From Bretschneidera sinensis (taxonomy: Eukaryota; Streptophyta; Magnoliopsida; Brassicales; Akaniaceae), in assembly GCA_023935145.1 (NCBI GenBank), contig CM043699.1:141404036-141468035 (forward strand): 64,000 nucleotides of DNA, given 5' to 3'. Numbering within the stretch: position 1 is the first letter of the stretch; each line of letters starts with the position of its first letter. A program made the translations under genes and the position numbers. The notes below the pieces were generated by a model that was given only the letters and a program-made list of their open reading frames with translations, did not search any database and was not told the DNA's origin. Below are positions 27,274 through 41,050 of the stretch, in pieces.

Positions 27274-30200
27274 TGCTTGCAGGTGGAAGTTAGTCAAAAT
27301 AAATGTAATAATATATGCTTTATGACAATAAAAGATTTTCACCAACCAATATGAAATGTGTTGCTAAATCCAAGATGTCAAATGATTTAAAATTTTCAAA
27401 ATTTTGGAATTAATTCTTCATCTTTTCTTTTCTTTCTGTTTTTTTAATTCTTCCATCACTCATTGGGTGGTTTTTTTTTTATCATTAACAGAAGTGATAT
27501 CAAGCAAGTTAAGCTAAAAAGGCAAGAAAGTGACACATGTTGCTAACTCCAATCAGTTAGGTGAAATTAGTTGTGTCATTGGGTACTCTTCTCCATGTTG
27601 TTTTGCTCGTGGTTACTTTTCAACAAAAAGTGAAGAAGAGAAAGAAAAAAATCTCAGTTTCACTTCCTTTAGGTTACTAGCTAAGTTAGTGAATTCTTGG
27701 TAGTTAATGTGGTAAAAGTTTTTGTTGGTATTACTTTAAGGTGTATTATCGACGTGGGATGTATGTTATCACAAACTCTTTGAATTTAGATTTTTATACC
27801 CTAAAAAAGAAACGATACAAATCAAACTAATATATTTCAATAATTGGCAGCTTAGACCATGATAAGTTTGTGATTGGTCTAAATCCACACATACACATAA
27901 TAGTAGATCGAAGCAGAGGGAGAAATTTTAATTTGAAGGGAAAGCATGTGTACTTTTTTTAATATTGAAAGTTTTTTTTATGTGGGATAGTTTTACTCCA
28001 CCAATGATGAATTGACACGAGTCACCTTCCGAGAGTTAAAACATAATTCTACAAACCCAATCAAACAACCCATCGTATACAAAAAATAGTATTCACACCT
28101 AAACCATACAAATATTCTAGTCAACCACAATAAATATTCCACTACAGTTATGTACAAATAACATTATTACCTTGTCATTAAACCTGAATAACTCTCGATA
28201 TTATCTCATAATATGGCTCCCAATATCAGACACAACTCCCTCTATAACCCTCTTGCTTTCCCTTATTTCAAGATATTGATTTGAGCATTAAAAAATCTCT
28301 TAAAAATTTTATAGTTTACGCGTTTTATGTGCACAAAATTAACAAACTCATCAACATATTTTTCAAGATCAACAACTTTTACTTAATTGATGGGGAAAAT
28401 TTAATCTTGGGGGGCATTAACCTTATTGATTCACTCAGCTCTGTTTCTGATGACAACCTAAAAATTAGGTGAATTTTAACTTCATCTATAAGGTCCAAAA
28501 GAGGGATCCACGAGTAACTCCGGTAATGGCGAGCTTAATTGAGGGGTCCATGGATTATGGTAGGAAAGTATGATCAAGAGACAATTGATGGCATATGTTT
28601 GTTTTTGTGGGGTTACAATTAATGATCATTAGTGAGGGTCCATTTACCAGGCTGTCACATTTTCTCTCATGCTGCGTCTATAACAAAATCTACCCTCCTT
28701 CTCTTTATGTCTCTTCATTTCACTTCAAGAAGCTTTAGCTTTTGCTTTAACTTCGGTTAGTATGACCTTCCATTGGTGGGGTGCAAAAAGGGAAATTCTA
28801 TTGTGCTTTGCACAAATAAAATGATCACATTTGGCACTATATTGGATTAGATTTGGTAATAATCATCACATTTGTTAGTATATTACTAGCATACTTTCTA
28901 TAAAATTTGATGATTTATTTTTAAATTTAATTTAAAATACTGATAAATGTGATGATTTTACTTATATCTTGAATATAGGCAACATGGTAAAACGTTTGTT
29001 GAGTTAGACCTCTCTATGAAATTGGACTCTGTATAAATGTGAGAAAAAGCAATGATAATCTCGATTTTTTACTTTTTACATCTTAGGGTTTTTAGATAAA
29101 AAGTTTCGAGTTCAATCTTTTTTCTCACTAATTTTTTTTAAAAAAAGTAATACTATTATTGTACTGAAAATTTCTAATTCTCTTGATCTTAATAAAATGG
29201 TTGGAATTATCTAGGTGCATTTTCGAACCCATTTCAGTCTTTAAATTATTAAGGGTTGGCACTTTCTTATCTTCCGAAATTAAAAGGGGAAAAAAATAAA
29301 ATAGGTTGATGTATGGCCAGGGTTTAAAAAGCTTATATGTTATTCCATGAAAAATAAATTAAAAAAAAACATATTTGTCTCCTTCTGTCCCAAGCCTCAT
29401 CCTCAGTAAATTGCCTCTACTGAAGAAATGGTCCACAGGTTGGGATAGATTCATGTCAGAGAAGACAAGGCCACAAGCTTCTTGTTTTTTGGTCTCCATG
29501 ACAAGATAGACGACTCCTATATCAGGAGGGCTCCAAAGCAAGTATTTGTGGACTGTCTATTTTTGCCTTCCATATAACAGAAGGGGGCCATGGACGACAC
29601 ACATCTCTGATCCACTTGAAGAAGATTGCCCCCTATCCTCTTGACACTCAAACCAAACAAATAAATTATCTAAGCTTGAAAACATCTTTATGAGGTTTTT
29701 TTAAAGATTTTTCTTCAAGTCCATTGTCTCCTCTTTACTACTCGGGTCCACCATATCCATTGCAGCCAAACACCAGAAAGCATCCTTTCAGAATCTTCAA
29801 GTCCATTGTCTTCTCCCTTCCCTTTCCTTCACCGCCACATTTTTTTTGGAGTATGGAAGTAATATGGATAGCATTTATACAAAGCATAATGTTTGTATGT
29901 AGGTGAATGTGTACACGTAACTTATGTGCGTGTTCCAAAAACTTTTTTTTTGGGAAATTCTCTGTCTATTGAAAGTATTTCTTGTCCAAGAAAATCCTAT
30001 GGATCAGGTTTAGGCAAAGAATCTCTTGCGTGTTCCATTCTGTTGCCAAGAAGATGGTGGAAGAAATAGATACTTTCATAACCAAGTTGAACAGTCCACT
30101 AAAAAGAAACAAGTAGAGCAGCAACCCAAGTGGGAAAAGGAAACAAAAAACAAGTCCTGAAAGGGAGAATTAGAAAAAGAAAAAAGTCTAAGTGCTTGTG

Positions 30201-30411
30201 AGTAGGGCTGGAAAAAAGAATATAATCATTGAACTCATGAACTGCAAGAAACTGAACTTGAATACAAAGCACGACAAGAGGACCAAGACAATATTGGTCC
30301 TCATTGTTGATAAGAACGAATGGTGTCGCTCAGATGACCAAGACAATATTGGATCTATATGAACAATTAGTAATAATACATACATATATGTATACCGTCG
30401 CTTAGTTTACT

Positions 30412-33400
30412 CTATATGTTGCATCGGTCATACCCAGAAAACCACAACGAGGGTTCTGCGAGTTTTGATAACTCGCAATCTTCATTGTTAAAGGGCTCAA
30501 ACTCCTGTCTCCATTGTTGATCACCTGCATTATGGGGCTCCTCTGCGTCATATTTGGCCATATCATATTCATTACAAGCAGGTTGTATTGCTTCTTTAGG
30601 TAGACGAGATTCTGCAACGAACTGATTAAGAGTGTTAATTTCATTTTCATGTTTCCTCTTCAATTTATCAATCTGTTTGTAAGCCTTCACTGTTTCATGC
30701 TCTGCATTCATAGCTCGTTTCTGCAAAACAAATTATAATTTAGAAAAAAAAGAAGGAAGAAATAATGTATGTTGAAAGATCCATCAAGTACTGAAAAATG
30801 AAAACTACATTTCACTTAGCAAGAACACTTTTTAAAATACTCACTACCAAATTTAAAACAAAGTAAGATGACAAGTTTGATATGTAGTTTTACATCATTC
30901 ACCAACGGCTTGAATATTGACAGCAGTACTGCACAGTGAGATATTCATATAATATGCAGCACAATCATAAACAATTTACAAGCATGCATAATATGCACTT
31001 GTCATGGAAAGATGTGTTCAAGTATTTACTGATTAACTTTCAATATAGCTTTGATACCATATAATATAAAATCAAATTGAGAGTTTTCTATGAACCCGAG
31101 CAAAGGATTGAAAGTGTATAATAATCAAAATTTTAATCCATAAAATACAAAGTGTTTGTAATTTCTAAATTCTTTGTGTCAATAAGAGGGAGGAGGTCTC
31201 TAATTTAACCAGTTAGTTAAGAAGACAAGTGTCAATAGGAGGTCTCTAAATTCTATGTGTCAATAAGAGGGAGGAGGTCTCTAATTTAACCAGTTAGTTA
31301 AGAAGACAAGTGTGTATATGAAAGATAGTAGGTGCATCAGTATGTGATTGAATAGAAGAATTGTGTTGGACCACATAAAGAAAGAAAAGGAAAAGAATAG
31401 ATTTTTTTTTATAAGTACAGTATAAATAGATCTTAGAATGTCAAGGATTGTATGCGATACTGGAGAGGATTGCTAGTTATAGCATACTCAATATAAGAAG
31501 AGCATGATTGTTCTAGCAAATAGTAGGTTCTAAATCTCTCCTCCTCCCTTTGTCTACATGAAATTTCCTATCCTTTCTTCTTTCAATGGATTATTTATTT
31601 ATTTACCTAAAGAACCCATAAAGTTGATTATTATTTGCATGGAAGGGAGTTTTGCACGACAACCATACACATACACAACACAAATGGAATTTTCAAATTA
31701 TAAGCATCCAAAATTAAGCTTCACAAACATTTTACCAGGTTGTCTAACAGACTAACTTTTCACATAAGTAACGTAACCATAAGTTTCCAACAAATATTTA
31801 TTTTCCATCCAAACTTCATCGGTAGTAGTCATTTGACTAATATGTGTAGGATATGTAACAGCATATTTTCCTAATGTTTATTTCTACTTTTAGTATGTTT
31901 TTGGTATCAAATTTTCAAGTCATAAGAATGGTAGAGAACAAGCTCAAAGGCCCAGCCACTCACAAAGCATCAAAACAGAATCAATTCTAAAAGTACCTGG
32001 GCAGCAGCCAATGCTTCTTCTGCTTCTTTGAGCCGTACAAGTAACTCGCCTGCAGCTTGTACAGCTTCAGCTGTATCTCTAAGTTGAGATTGAAGACCTT
32101 TATTCTCATCCCTAAGATGTCGCCTCTCTTTCTCCCTTTCCACTTTCAATGCTGAAATTTCCGCAGCAAGGGCATTTATGAATTTAGATTCCGCACCCCT
32201 AACACCTGCTTTGGCAGCTGCTTTCTTAACATCCTCTATTCCTTCCTGGATATTTCTATGCCTTGCAAGTAACAAAATATGTTTCTCCTCCAGGTCTGCA
32301 TACTGTTCGAGCATGCGTGCATGTCCCTGCATAGCCATCTGCATTGCTTCCTTCAACTCTTCTGCACATTTTTTCTCAGTATCTAGTTCCCGCTTCTGTT
32401 TTTCAGAAAGTGCCCTGCTAGCTTCGAGTTCAACTCTTAATTCATCAGTGAGAGAAATCCACTTGCTCTCCACCTCAGTCCAACGAATTCTCTCCTGTTC
32501 TAATTTCTCTTCAGCATTCTCCTCACTTGACTCTAGAATTGCACTAAGAGGTGGAGCCAGAATGGGCTCACATGAATAAGTCAACTTCAGAAGAGAATTT
32601 AGTTTCCGAGCTGATGACGAAGAAGAGTCTATATAATATTGTAACTGGCTCCTTAAATCTTGAATCTCCTCCAACAACACTTCTCTCTCACCCATATCAT
32701 GAAAATTTCGATAATGTTCCAGCTCATCTTGAACTCTTTTCAACTCGATCTTTGTCCTTAAAAGTTCAGGATGATTCTCGTATTTCTCCTTCATAAGCTG
32801 CAAATAAAAGGTCAGATATATGTGGAGAAAGTGAAAAGGGAATCTTGACGGCCAAACTTATACCTTATGCTCATGCATGAGAGATGCAAACTCTTCCTCT
32901 ATGAACTCCTCAGTAGGTAAAACACCATCCATAAGGCTCTCAAGGCGACTAATTTTATCCTCCCTTGTCTGCCCTATTATAGCATTGCACTCCCTCTCAT
33001 GTTTATACTGTTGCACCTGTAGATGATGGCCAACTGTTGTCACACTTATACTTGGAGAAGATGATTGCTACAGTTTTCTGTTTGCAAGCAAGGAACCTAC
33101 CAGACGATTAAGCTGCATTATCTCAGTTGTTCGTTTGGCGCAGAACTCTTCTAGTGCCATTTCTCTCCTAATAGATCCTGCTAAAACCTTCTCCACTGCC
33201 TGTATGATGTAGCAGAAATGAAAATGTCAAATATCACATACAAATAAATGTGAACAACCAGGAGCAGGACCTAAATACAATTAAAACTCCAGAAGAAGCC
33301 ATTATACTTACTTTGGGAACTTGCTTCTTGAATTTCTCAGCTGATTCTGAGCTATCAACAGGTACTAACTGTAGGTTTGAGCTGTCATTAGCTTCTTTAA

Positions 33401-36400
33401 CATCTAAGTGTGTTTTACTCTTGCAATTAGTACACAAAAATACTAATTGATCTTCTTCTGGTGTCTCATCATCTTGAAGAAAGGTTTGGACACCCACATC
33501 AACTTTACTAACTGACAAAGTTGGCTTAGAATCTGCAGGTTTAAACATAAACCTGAATGATGATCGCCTCAATGCTGAACTCTGGCGATGAGACTCAATA
33601 ATTTCAAGGCCACGGTGGAGGCTAGCCGCCAAATGCTCAGTTGATGCACGGAAATTTTTACTTTTAGACAAAGCATTAGAAAAGTTGCTTTTTATGGAGC
33701 CTGAAAAGGATGAATGCACAGCCTGTGGGCTTAGCTTGCTGTCATCCTCAAGATCTTTTTGTGAAGCAGTTAACATTGATGACATCCTCAGGCTTTTCCT
33801 GCTGCTGTTGATTCTAGGTGAGACAGTCGGAGTTGGAGATTTAAGAATAGGGGAAACATCACATGGAACAATACTGAGACTAGAAGGAGATACACAATTC
33901 ACCGACCCATATTGAGCATCATTTGATGCATCCGCTGCTGACATGAGTATAGAAACTTCACTGACAGGAACAGAGGCTGAGCATGCAGATCCATTCTCCA
34001 TAATTTTGCTGGGTGATTTTTTACCTAGCAATTCACTGACAGAGGAACCAAGAATCTTCTTCTCTTCAGAAGGCTGCCCGATGGAACCCCCATCCAGAGT
34101 ATCAACAGTGGAATGGACTTGATTAGCATTGGAAGATTCTGGGGTGTCTGCAATTGGTCTGGCAGAATCGACGATCATGAGTTCATGGTTCTCAGCTTGT
34201 TCAGAAATATCTTCTTCCATGTTGATATCAGTATCCTCAGAATCATATTCGTTTATACATCCATATTTAGGGGCCACAAGTTGTGAAGTTGGTTTCACAG
34301 CAGTGTCTGGTGATTGCAGACCCGCTTGAATGCAGAACTTCTCAACAGCTTCCTCATCAATTTCCATCTCCGCATCACCGTCGTCATCGACGCGAGGTAA
34401 TGTCATTGGATGATTGAGGCCAAAACTTCTTAAAATATTCAAGCTTCTACGGGCATTCCACGCAGTTGAATAAGCACTATTTGACTCACTTGGGTTATTG
34501 CCATTTGCTTTCATTCGTTGGAGTTCATCCTGCTCAGTTGACACACTAAGTCACATTCATGTATTAAACTTTGTATACGGTGAAACCCATTAAGAATGCG
34601 AACATACCTTTAGCTGACGTATCACTTCACGCAAGAAATTTACATCATCCTGCATCACTTCATTAACAACTGCCTTATTCTTGATAGCCTTAGCACGCTG
34701 GGCAAATCTCAAGGTACTGAAAGTTTCACTCCTACAGCTGCATTATTGACATGATATGAACTTTTGATGTTAGGAAAAAGAGAAACAAAAAGGTTGCTTC
34801 AAGAGAAGTAGGATTTGTGTTACCTTTGTGAAGGAGATATAGCACAGACCATCGCTAATTTTGCATTTCCACCAAGAGATTCCTGCAATAAGAATGTCAA
34901 CCTCGAGTCTCTATAGGGGATATGCCTTTGCTTTCCTGTTTGGGAAACTTCAGCAAGGATGTTTATCAAGTTCCTGCAACTCAAAAATTTGAAACAATTA
35001 GCATCACAGTAAAGGTACATAGCAATTGCCACATGCCAGGTTAAAAAAATCCATAGCACCACTTCCTTTTCTGATCAAAGAAAAAGCTGTCATTATACGG
35101 ATTAAATAAACAATATGGGTATTCAGAGCTTTTGCATCTACTTGAATTCCAAAAAAAATTAAAATAGTTATCCTTTTACTATGCTACAGATGAATTTTCC
35201 TCTTGATGTTTACACATTCGTAATACGCTCCAATTATTCCAACAAGTTGGCCTTCCATCAGGCCTTTTTCCACTCCTTTGAACAATTATGGCTTTTCAGG
35301 TTCTTTGAAGTGCTACATGATGAAAAAGGATATGCATAACAAGAACAAGTGCTGACTAGTTTCCTTGACTTTATGTAACTAAGCAGGAAATGAAGGATGT
35401 AGTAGGTAATGTCAACGGTTGTAGTGGTTTTGATAGCATGAATATGCAAGACTAATAATCATAATGCAAAACTGCAATTTCCAAATCAAAACAGAGCAAG
35501 AGAGCAAGAAAGAGAGAGAATGATATCATAATAGGGTGCTATAGGCGAATCTAATAATCATAATGCAAAACTGCAAGACAAAAACTTCTTTGAGGTTCGC
35601 ATGTTGACCCATTAAGCATTTGAAATCTACTAGTTGGGCTTCGCATTTTGTTTAATGCATGCTGCTGTTGAAATTCTACATATGTATTCCTAGATACTAG
35701 AATGCTAATTCTATGAATTCATATACTTCATGTACAGTTGATTATCGTTCTCCCTTTTTCGTTTTTATTTATAAGAGATCCAGGAGAATGATAATTTTTT
35801 TGATAAGTAAAATTGTATTAAAAGCACCAAGGGGTCGCAATCTAAAGTCAAAGGCTATTTATAAGAATGAACCAGCTATATCTAATTACTTCGGTAGGCC
35901 TCTCTATGCCTTCAAAAGCTCTACGATTCCTCTCATTCCATAAAAGGAGAATGATAATAATACTACAAATACTACCATGGCTGTTATTACCATTTCCCCA
36001 GAAATAAGAAGAGCAACATATTGACCTTGGGCTTTAGCCTTGGTGATTACCATCATCATACTAAAAAAACATATTCAAGTACAAAAGAGTTCTGGCTTCT
36101 CAAAGTTATAACCTAAAATAATGAGGTTAGCAAGTTAGTTTATTGGTAATAGACTATAGTAGCCTTTTCGGTTACACAAAAAGTAATAATATAGCCTGGT
36201 GATAATATGTTCTGTAACAGTTTGTGCATGATGAATTTGCTTTTCTACATCGAACTCGCATCAGCATTGTGTCTTACAATTTGTTCTATGTTTTTCCTCT
36301 TTCGGTCGAATGTCTGCTCAACCTCACTGCAGCATAAGTTCTTTTTATCCTAACCTCAAGCATCCAAGAATAAGCAAAACATAGAAAGAAGTCAAATACA

Positions 36401-39400
36401 TTATGTCTTATATTGATAGATTATGTTGAAATTCACACAGATTATCTGATAGCTCTAACAGTGTGTGGGAAGATGACAGTAGATTAAGGCTGAAATATTT
36501 TTACCACACTGCAGTATCAAACTGCAGATTAAGATGACAGTAGATTAAAAATACTACAGTATTTTTACCAATTGATTTTGGACATGTTCAGAAATGCTGC
36601 TATATCACACTGCACTAGATTTGTAGACTCACTGTTTGATTATTTTTTACAATAATACTAGTAACCAGGGGAAGTTATTATCTAGTGTTCTGATGTGCTT
36701 CTCTAAGCATGAAAAAGGCCATAGTAAACCATACCCAAGTTGTGAGAGTGATCGATTGATATTCCCTGCTTCCTTCAAGCGCTCCCCAGCAGCACCAGTT
36801 AATTTTTGTCTTTCCGACCCAGCTAGATCAACAAGATTTATTCTACTTGTTTTAAAGCTGCTTATACCATCTGCCACGCTCTATTTGAAGACAGTTCACA
36901 TTAGAATTCCACAGGTAAAAAATGCAAGTCAAAATCAATAAAAGAAGGGATTTATGTTTTCCATTGTCTGAAGATTGTCAGATCCCAATTTAGTTTTGGA
37001 GTTCATTAAGCGAATATAATGAACAATTACTTCAAAATGCCAGCTTTCTTAGCCGCTAAAATCAGTGTCTTGATATCGTAAATTAAGTGCCTCTTAACGG
37101 ACTTATTCCCTGACCAAAATAGCCTACCTTTTATTGGGAGAGGCAACCCCAAAAAGAAAACATCTACTCATCATTAGAGAGAAATTTTTTTTGTAAAGGA
37201 AATCATTGAGAAATAGTACTAGCATCATTACCTTGCAGCGAAATTCAACAACACAAGTAAATACACTATGTGAGCGGGAACTCTCTGCATTGATACTAGT
37301 AGCACCTGTTCTCCTGTTTGACAAGCCCTGCGTCATTTATTATGATAGTTGTAAATATAATGCTTGAAAAACAAAAATAAAATTGCAGATCAATGCAGTG
37401 CACCATGGTGGAGCCCTACCCCTCGACTTACAAGCCTTAAGACGCTTAAGCTCATATGCAAACAGATCAAGAATATTGTTCTTTAATCTCTCCGCAAAAC
37501 AAAGAGGCGTAGGCTTCCTTGTAAGATAGCAGCAAGGACTGGAATAATATTCAGCAATTTTGCAGCTCAATAATTCAAATGAGCATCTCAAATCACCAAT
37601 TAAAGTGTTCTCGCTTCAGTGATAGTTATGGTGATAGAAGGTTGAAAAACTCTATTCAAGATTCTTAAAGGACTTGAATCCAGGCCAGGGGCACACAGCA
37701 AGCCCTACAATTAACTTTTAGTAATTTGCATTTGATGCAATTTCTTCCATGACTAAAAACTTTTAATGACTAACAAACAAGACATATTTTTCATTACTAC
37801 ATCTTGAACTTCTGTTTCTGACGTAACAACTTAATATGAAAAAGAAAGGAATCAATACTTTTCGTAATTTGCATTCGATGCATTTTCTTCCATTAACTTA
37901 AATTGTTAATCACTAACAAACAAAACATGGTTTTTCATTCCTTTAACTTAAATTGTCATACTTCCCAGCCTGACATGCAGCCATTAAAAATTTTGCATGT
38001 AATTGGCAACACCTATATTTGTTCCCCTATTCAATCAGTGAAGAACTAATATTTCAGATATAAATTATGAAAAGAAAATGCACAAAGGTATGCCTATGCA
38101 TGTGTGTATTAGTATAGCAATCACTCTAGATTCAACAAAGGTTTATCTCTCAACATACTGCTTAGACATTTCTCTCACGACTACTCTTGTAGAAAGTCTC
38201 AAAACCCAATAAAGACGAGTATACAAAGTATGCTATAGAATAAGAAAAGAGCAAAGCAAACCTTAATAAGGAGCCGCTTAGACAAAGGTTTATCTCTTAA
38301 CATACTGCTTAGACATTTCTCTCACAACTACTCTTATAGAAAAGTCTCAAAAACCCAATAAAGATAAGCATGCAAAGTATGCTATAGAACAAGAAAATAG
38401 CAATGCAAACCTTAATCAGGAGTTGAGTCACATCCTTCATCGTACATACGTACTCCTCCGTCAGATTTTCAACATAGACACCAGATTTCACATCTTCTCT
38501 TATCTGGATTGAAAAACCAATAGAAGATCTAAGATAATCCGGTTCTTCACCATAAAAGGAAATTAAGTCAAAAATGAAAGTTCCTTTCACCTGTAGGTTT
38601 CTTTGGCTCGGATCCAACAAATCCGTTATTTGTTCATTGTAGATCTGAGAAATAAATTAAAAGATAATTTTTTTAATGAAATTATCAATTTTAACACATC
38701 ATTTATATCAAAAAAGAAGCTTCCAATCACACACCTCGAGAAAAGAACACCGACACTGATACTTTAGTTGCTTTTCTGCATGCTTAATTTGTTCCTACGA
38801 GGATAAAAGCAAAGGCATATATTTTATGTCAATATTCTAAAGCTAACAAGAGCTCCAATGAGTTTGATAATGAACAGTTAAGCATCACCTCATTTATGCG
38901 GGCAAAGAGTCGTTCAAAGACTCGAGGGGTTAAACCTTGTTGATCACTTGAGAAGTTCTCTTCCAACAAGGCATTGGCTGGACCCCACATAGTATAAGTT
39001 TTGCCACTCCCCGTCTAGTGAAGTCAATTTGCAGGTATATGTATGAGTTAATGTCACAATTACATGTAACGGAAAGACAGAAGTTTAGAAGCAACAAAGC
39101 AAACCAGAATATACCTGTCCATAGGCAAATACAGAACTATTGAATCCAGCTAGACAGTTTTCAACAAGAGGCGCTCCTACAAGCTGGAAAATATCTTGCT
39201 GCAAAGAACAAAGCGAAAAAAAAAAAAGAAGAAAATGTTTTGAGCATCTCAATACAACTATAATATAATAGCCTTATTCAATGACCTGTGAAGAATGATG
39301 ATGATAAAGATCATGCCTGTGTTGCCCCTGTTGCAGCAACTGAGTCAAATGTGAAGGCCTGTCCGCTGATTGTCAAAGAATCGCCGGAAATTTTCTGAAC

Positions 39401-40727
39401 TATCATATCTCCTTCCTCATCCTTGTTTGGTGGTCTCATCCGTACTATCACCTAAAACAAGACACATAAAACTGTTACAATAAAAAAGGATTGTAATGCC
39501 TTTTTTTTTTTTGCTTCGAACATGTGAGAACAGAAAATATGCTGAAATACTATAATCTCAGAATTAAATAGTTTGGGACTTGATGAGAATACCAATTAAA
39601 ATGGCTGAAGTGATCCTATCCATCATGTGCAATTAAAAGAATATGTTAAAATCAGCATGCTAAAATATAATAAGAAGTGACTGAATGAGACTACACAACA
39701 AATTCCACTGGAAAGAAATTAGAAACATAGACAAGATAACTCTCTGTTTAGGTCAAAGTAATTTTTCTTATTCATCAGCAAACCAGTTATCACACAGCAC
39801 AACGTTATCACCTCCTATGCTCTTCTCTTCCTCCATTTTCTATGAAAGTAACAAATATAATCACCTGGAGTGAAGTGAGGCTGCCATCTTTCTGACTCAA
39901 AAGAAGCTAATTACATGATCCAAAACGAAACCTTCTTTTCTATTTCTAGTTTTCTAAGCAAACAAATAGAGGTAATATAAAATAAAGTCATGTTTCTCTA
40001 GGAAAAAGATGATATTCAGATCTTTCATATCAAAGAAAAGACAAATTGAATTGAAACAAAAACATAAGATTTAAGGATAAAGAATTCCTAACACAGGCAT
40101 CATCAGTTCACATTAGAATAAAACTTATTGCTACTTGAGAGATGCAATACTTTCGCTAAAAGCATAACCACATAAACCCTTTTTCCTTTTCTTTTTCCAT
40201 TACTTTCCCTTCATTTTCTAAATAGCCAAACAGAAGCTTCACAATCCAACTCAACCACAAATCGTAGTTTTTTAACATCACTCAAGCACATTGAACTCCT
40301 CTGTTCCCTCGGAAAAACATAACGAGACAACAATGCAAGATCTAGAACTTCCTCTTCTTTTCCTGTCATCGCTTTCCTTAAACTTCTAATCCAAAGAAAT
40401 ACCAAAATAGAAAGAAAATACCTTAACACCCGAGTCTGAAACCCCGGGGAACGCATTTTCCAGCATGGCCTCCATGCTGAGCTTGCGCTTCAGAGGGTTG
40501 GACGATGGCGGTCGCGGCGGTAACGGACTCTTCATCTTGGCCGCCGGAGACGGCTTCTGATCGGACGTCAGCAAGTTCAGATCTGAAGGCGGAGCATTTT
40601 CTTTCGCCAGTTTCTGCTTCCGCGCCGGCTTTGATTTCGCAGAATTAGGGTTTGGTGAGCATGTTGCGGAAGATGATGGCTCATTTTCTCTCAAGATTGT
40701 GTTTCTTGGTTGCATAAAGTGCTTCAT
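30412..40727 (-). CDS. PAKRP1: Kinesin-like protein KIN-12A/B (phragmoplast-associated, PAKRP1 type)
   Basis: Plus-end motor that organises phragmoplast microtubules during plant cytokinesis. Sixteen minus-strand exons join in frame to about 1319 residues, close to the Arabidopsis proteins: 40422-40727, 39317-39451, 39115-39198, 38889-39014, 38735-38794, 38591-38644, 38411-38503, 37232-37327, 36735-36880, 34824-34973, 34608-34737, 33312-34529, about 33101-33199, 32864-33016, 31997-32797 and 30412-30720. The N-terminus starts [17 protein letters not shown], as in PAKRP1. The motor has P-loop GQTGSGKT (174-181, split by an intron), switch I SSRSH (about 302-306) and switch [10 protein letters not shown] (about 334-341). 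A serine-rich middle (exon 12) and heptad-rich coiled coils (exons 13-16) follow, ending FSGYDRCNI. Intron 2 appears to begin GC. Intron 9 (34974-36734) holds a LINE fragment; introns 7 and 15 hold tandem duplications. A purine-rich GA leader precedes the start. Confidence 0.96.
31165..31318. repeat. 81-bp tandem duplication in kinesin intron 15
   Basis: The phrase CTAAATTCT(T/A)TGTGTCAATAAGAG begins at 31165 and again at 31246. It is followed in both copies by GGAGGAGGTCTCTAATTTAAC and GTTAAGAAGACAAGTGT. A partial third piece (GTCAATAGGAGGTCTC, 31231) lies at the junction. Confidence 0.85.
35785..35945 (-). mobile_element. LINE 3' fragment in kinesin intron 9
   Basis: The plus strand shows TTTTTTTGATAAGTAAAATTG then AAAAGCACCAAGGGG, the complement of the shared LINE tail. 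It ends in codons that read, on the minus strand, [17 protein letters not shown]. It is about 160 bp, a severely 5'-truncated copy in the same orientation as the kinesin. Confidence 0.75.
38136..38426. repeat. 147-bp tandem duplication overlapping a kinesin exon end
   Basis: The block starting CAAAGGTTTATCTCT is at 38136 and again at 38283, period 147. Both copies continue with AACATACTGCTTAGACATTTC, a CTACTCTT run, CCCAATAAAGA and AGTATGCTATAGAA. The right copy ends inside exon 7, so the left copy carries a duplicate of the last exon bases and its splice donor (CTTAATAAGGAG near 38262). Confidence 0.85.
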
Positions 40728-41050
40728 GATGTCAACTAAGTTGCAATTCTAGAGAGAGAAAAGAGTCTCTGCGTGTGTGTTAGAGAGAGAGTAGGGTTTG
40801 GGCAAGGAAGCGAAAGAGGAGGAGAAGAGACAAGAAAGAGAGAGGAGAGAGGAGAGAGAGAGAGAAACGTAGCCGTTATGGTGAGATAATTTGAATTTTG
40901 AGGTGTTTATTAATCTGTACTGAGTTTTTTCACTTTTTTTTTTTAGAGAGATAGAGGGTGTGAGATCGAGAGAGAGAGAGAGAGGGAACAGCCTTTTTGA
41001 ATTGTGTTGGATCTGGAGCGTTTAGAGTTTAGATTTAGAGTTTCGAGGAA
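40728..41050 (-). promoter_or_regulatory. Purine-rich leader and promoter of the kinesin gene
   Basis: On the plus strand this is a run of AGAGAG tracts, and on the transcribed strand CT tracts. It lies directly upstream of the start codon. TATA-like sequence is not clear. Confidence 0.45.

Larger units (their letters stand above)
24799..30411. other. Intergenic DNA between bHLH gene and kinesin
   Basis: This covers the 3' ends of two convergent genes and the sequence between. It contains a tandem repeat at 25237-25325 and an (AT)n microsatellite near 27205-27270. Short frames at 25738-25935 and 29359-29541 have no recognisable domain and I do not call them genes. Confidence 0.5.

Noticed and set aside
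29359..29541. 60-codon minus-strand frame in a less AT-rich patch
   Set aside because: No family recognised; the patch may hold a non-coding RNA but there is no positive evidence.
32178..32579. Plus-strand frame of 133 codons over kinesin exon 15
   Set aside because: Serine/cysteine-rich antisense shadow of a coiled-coil exon.
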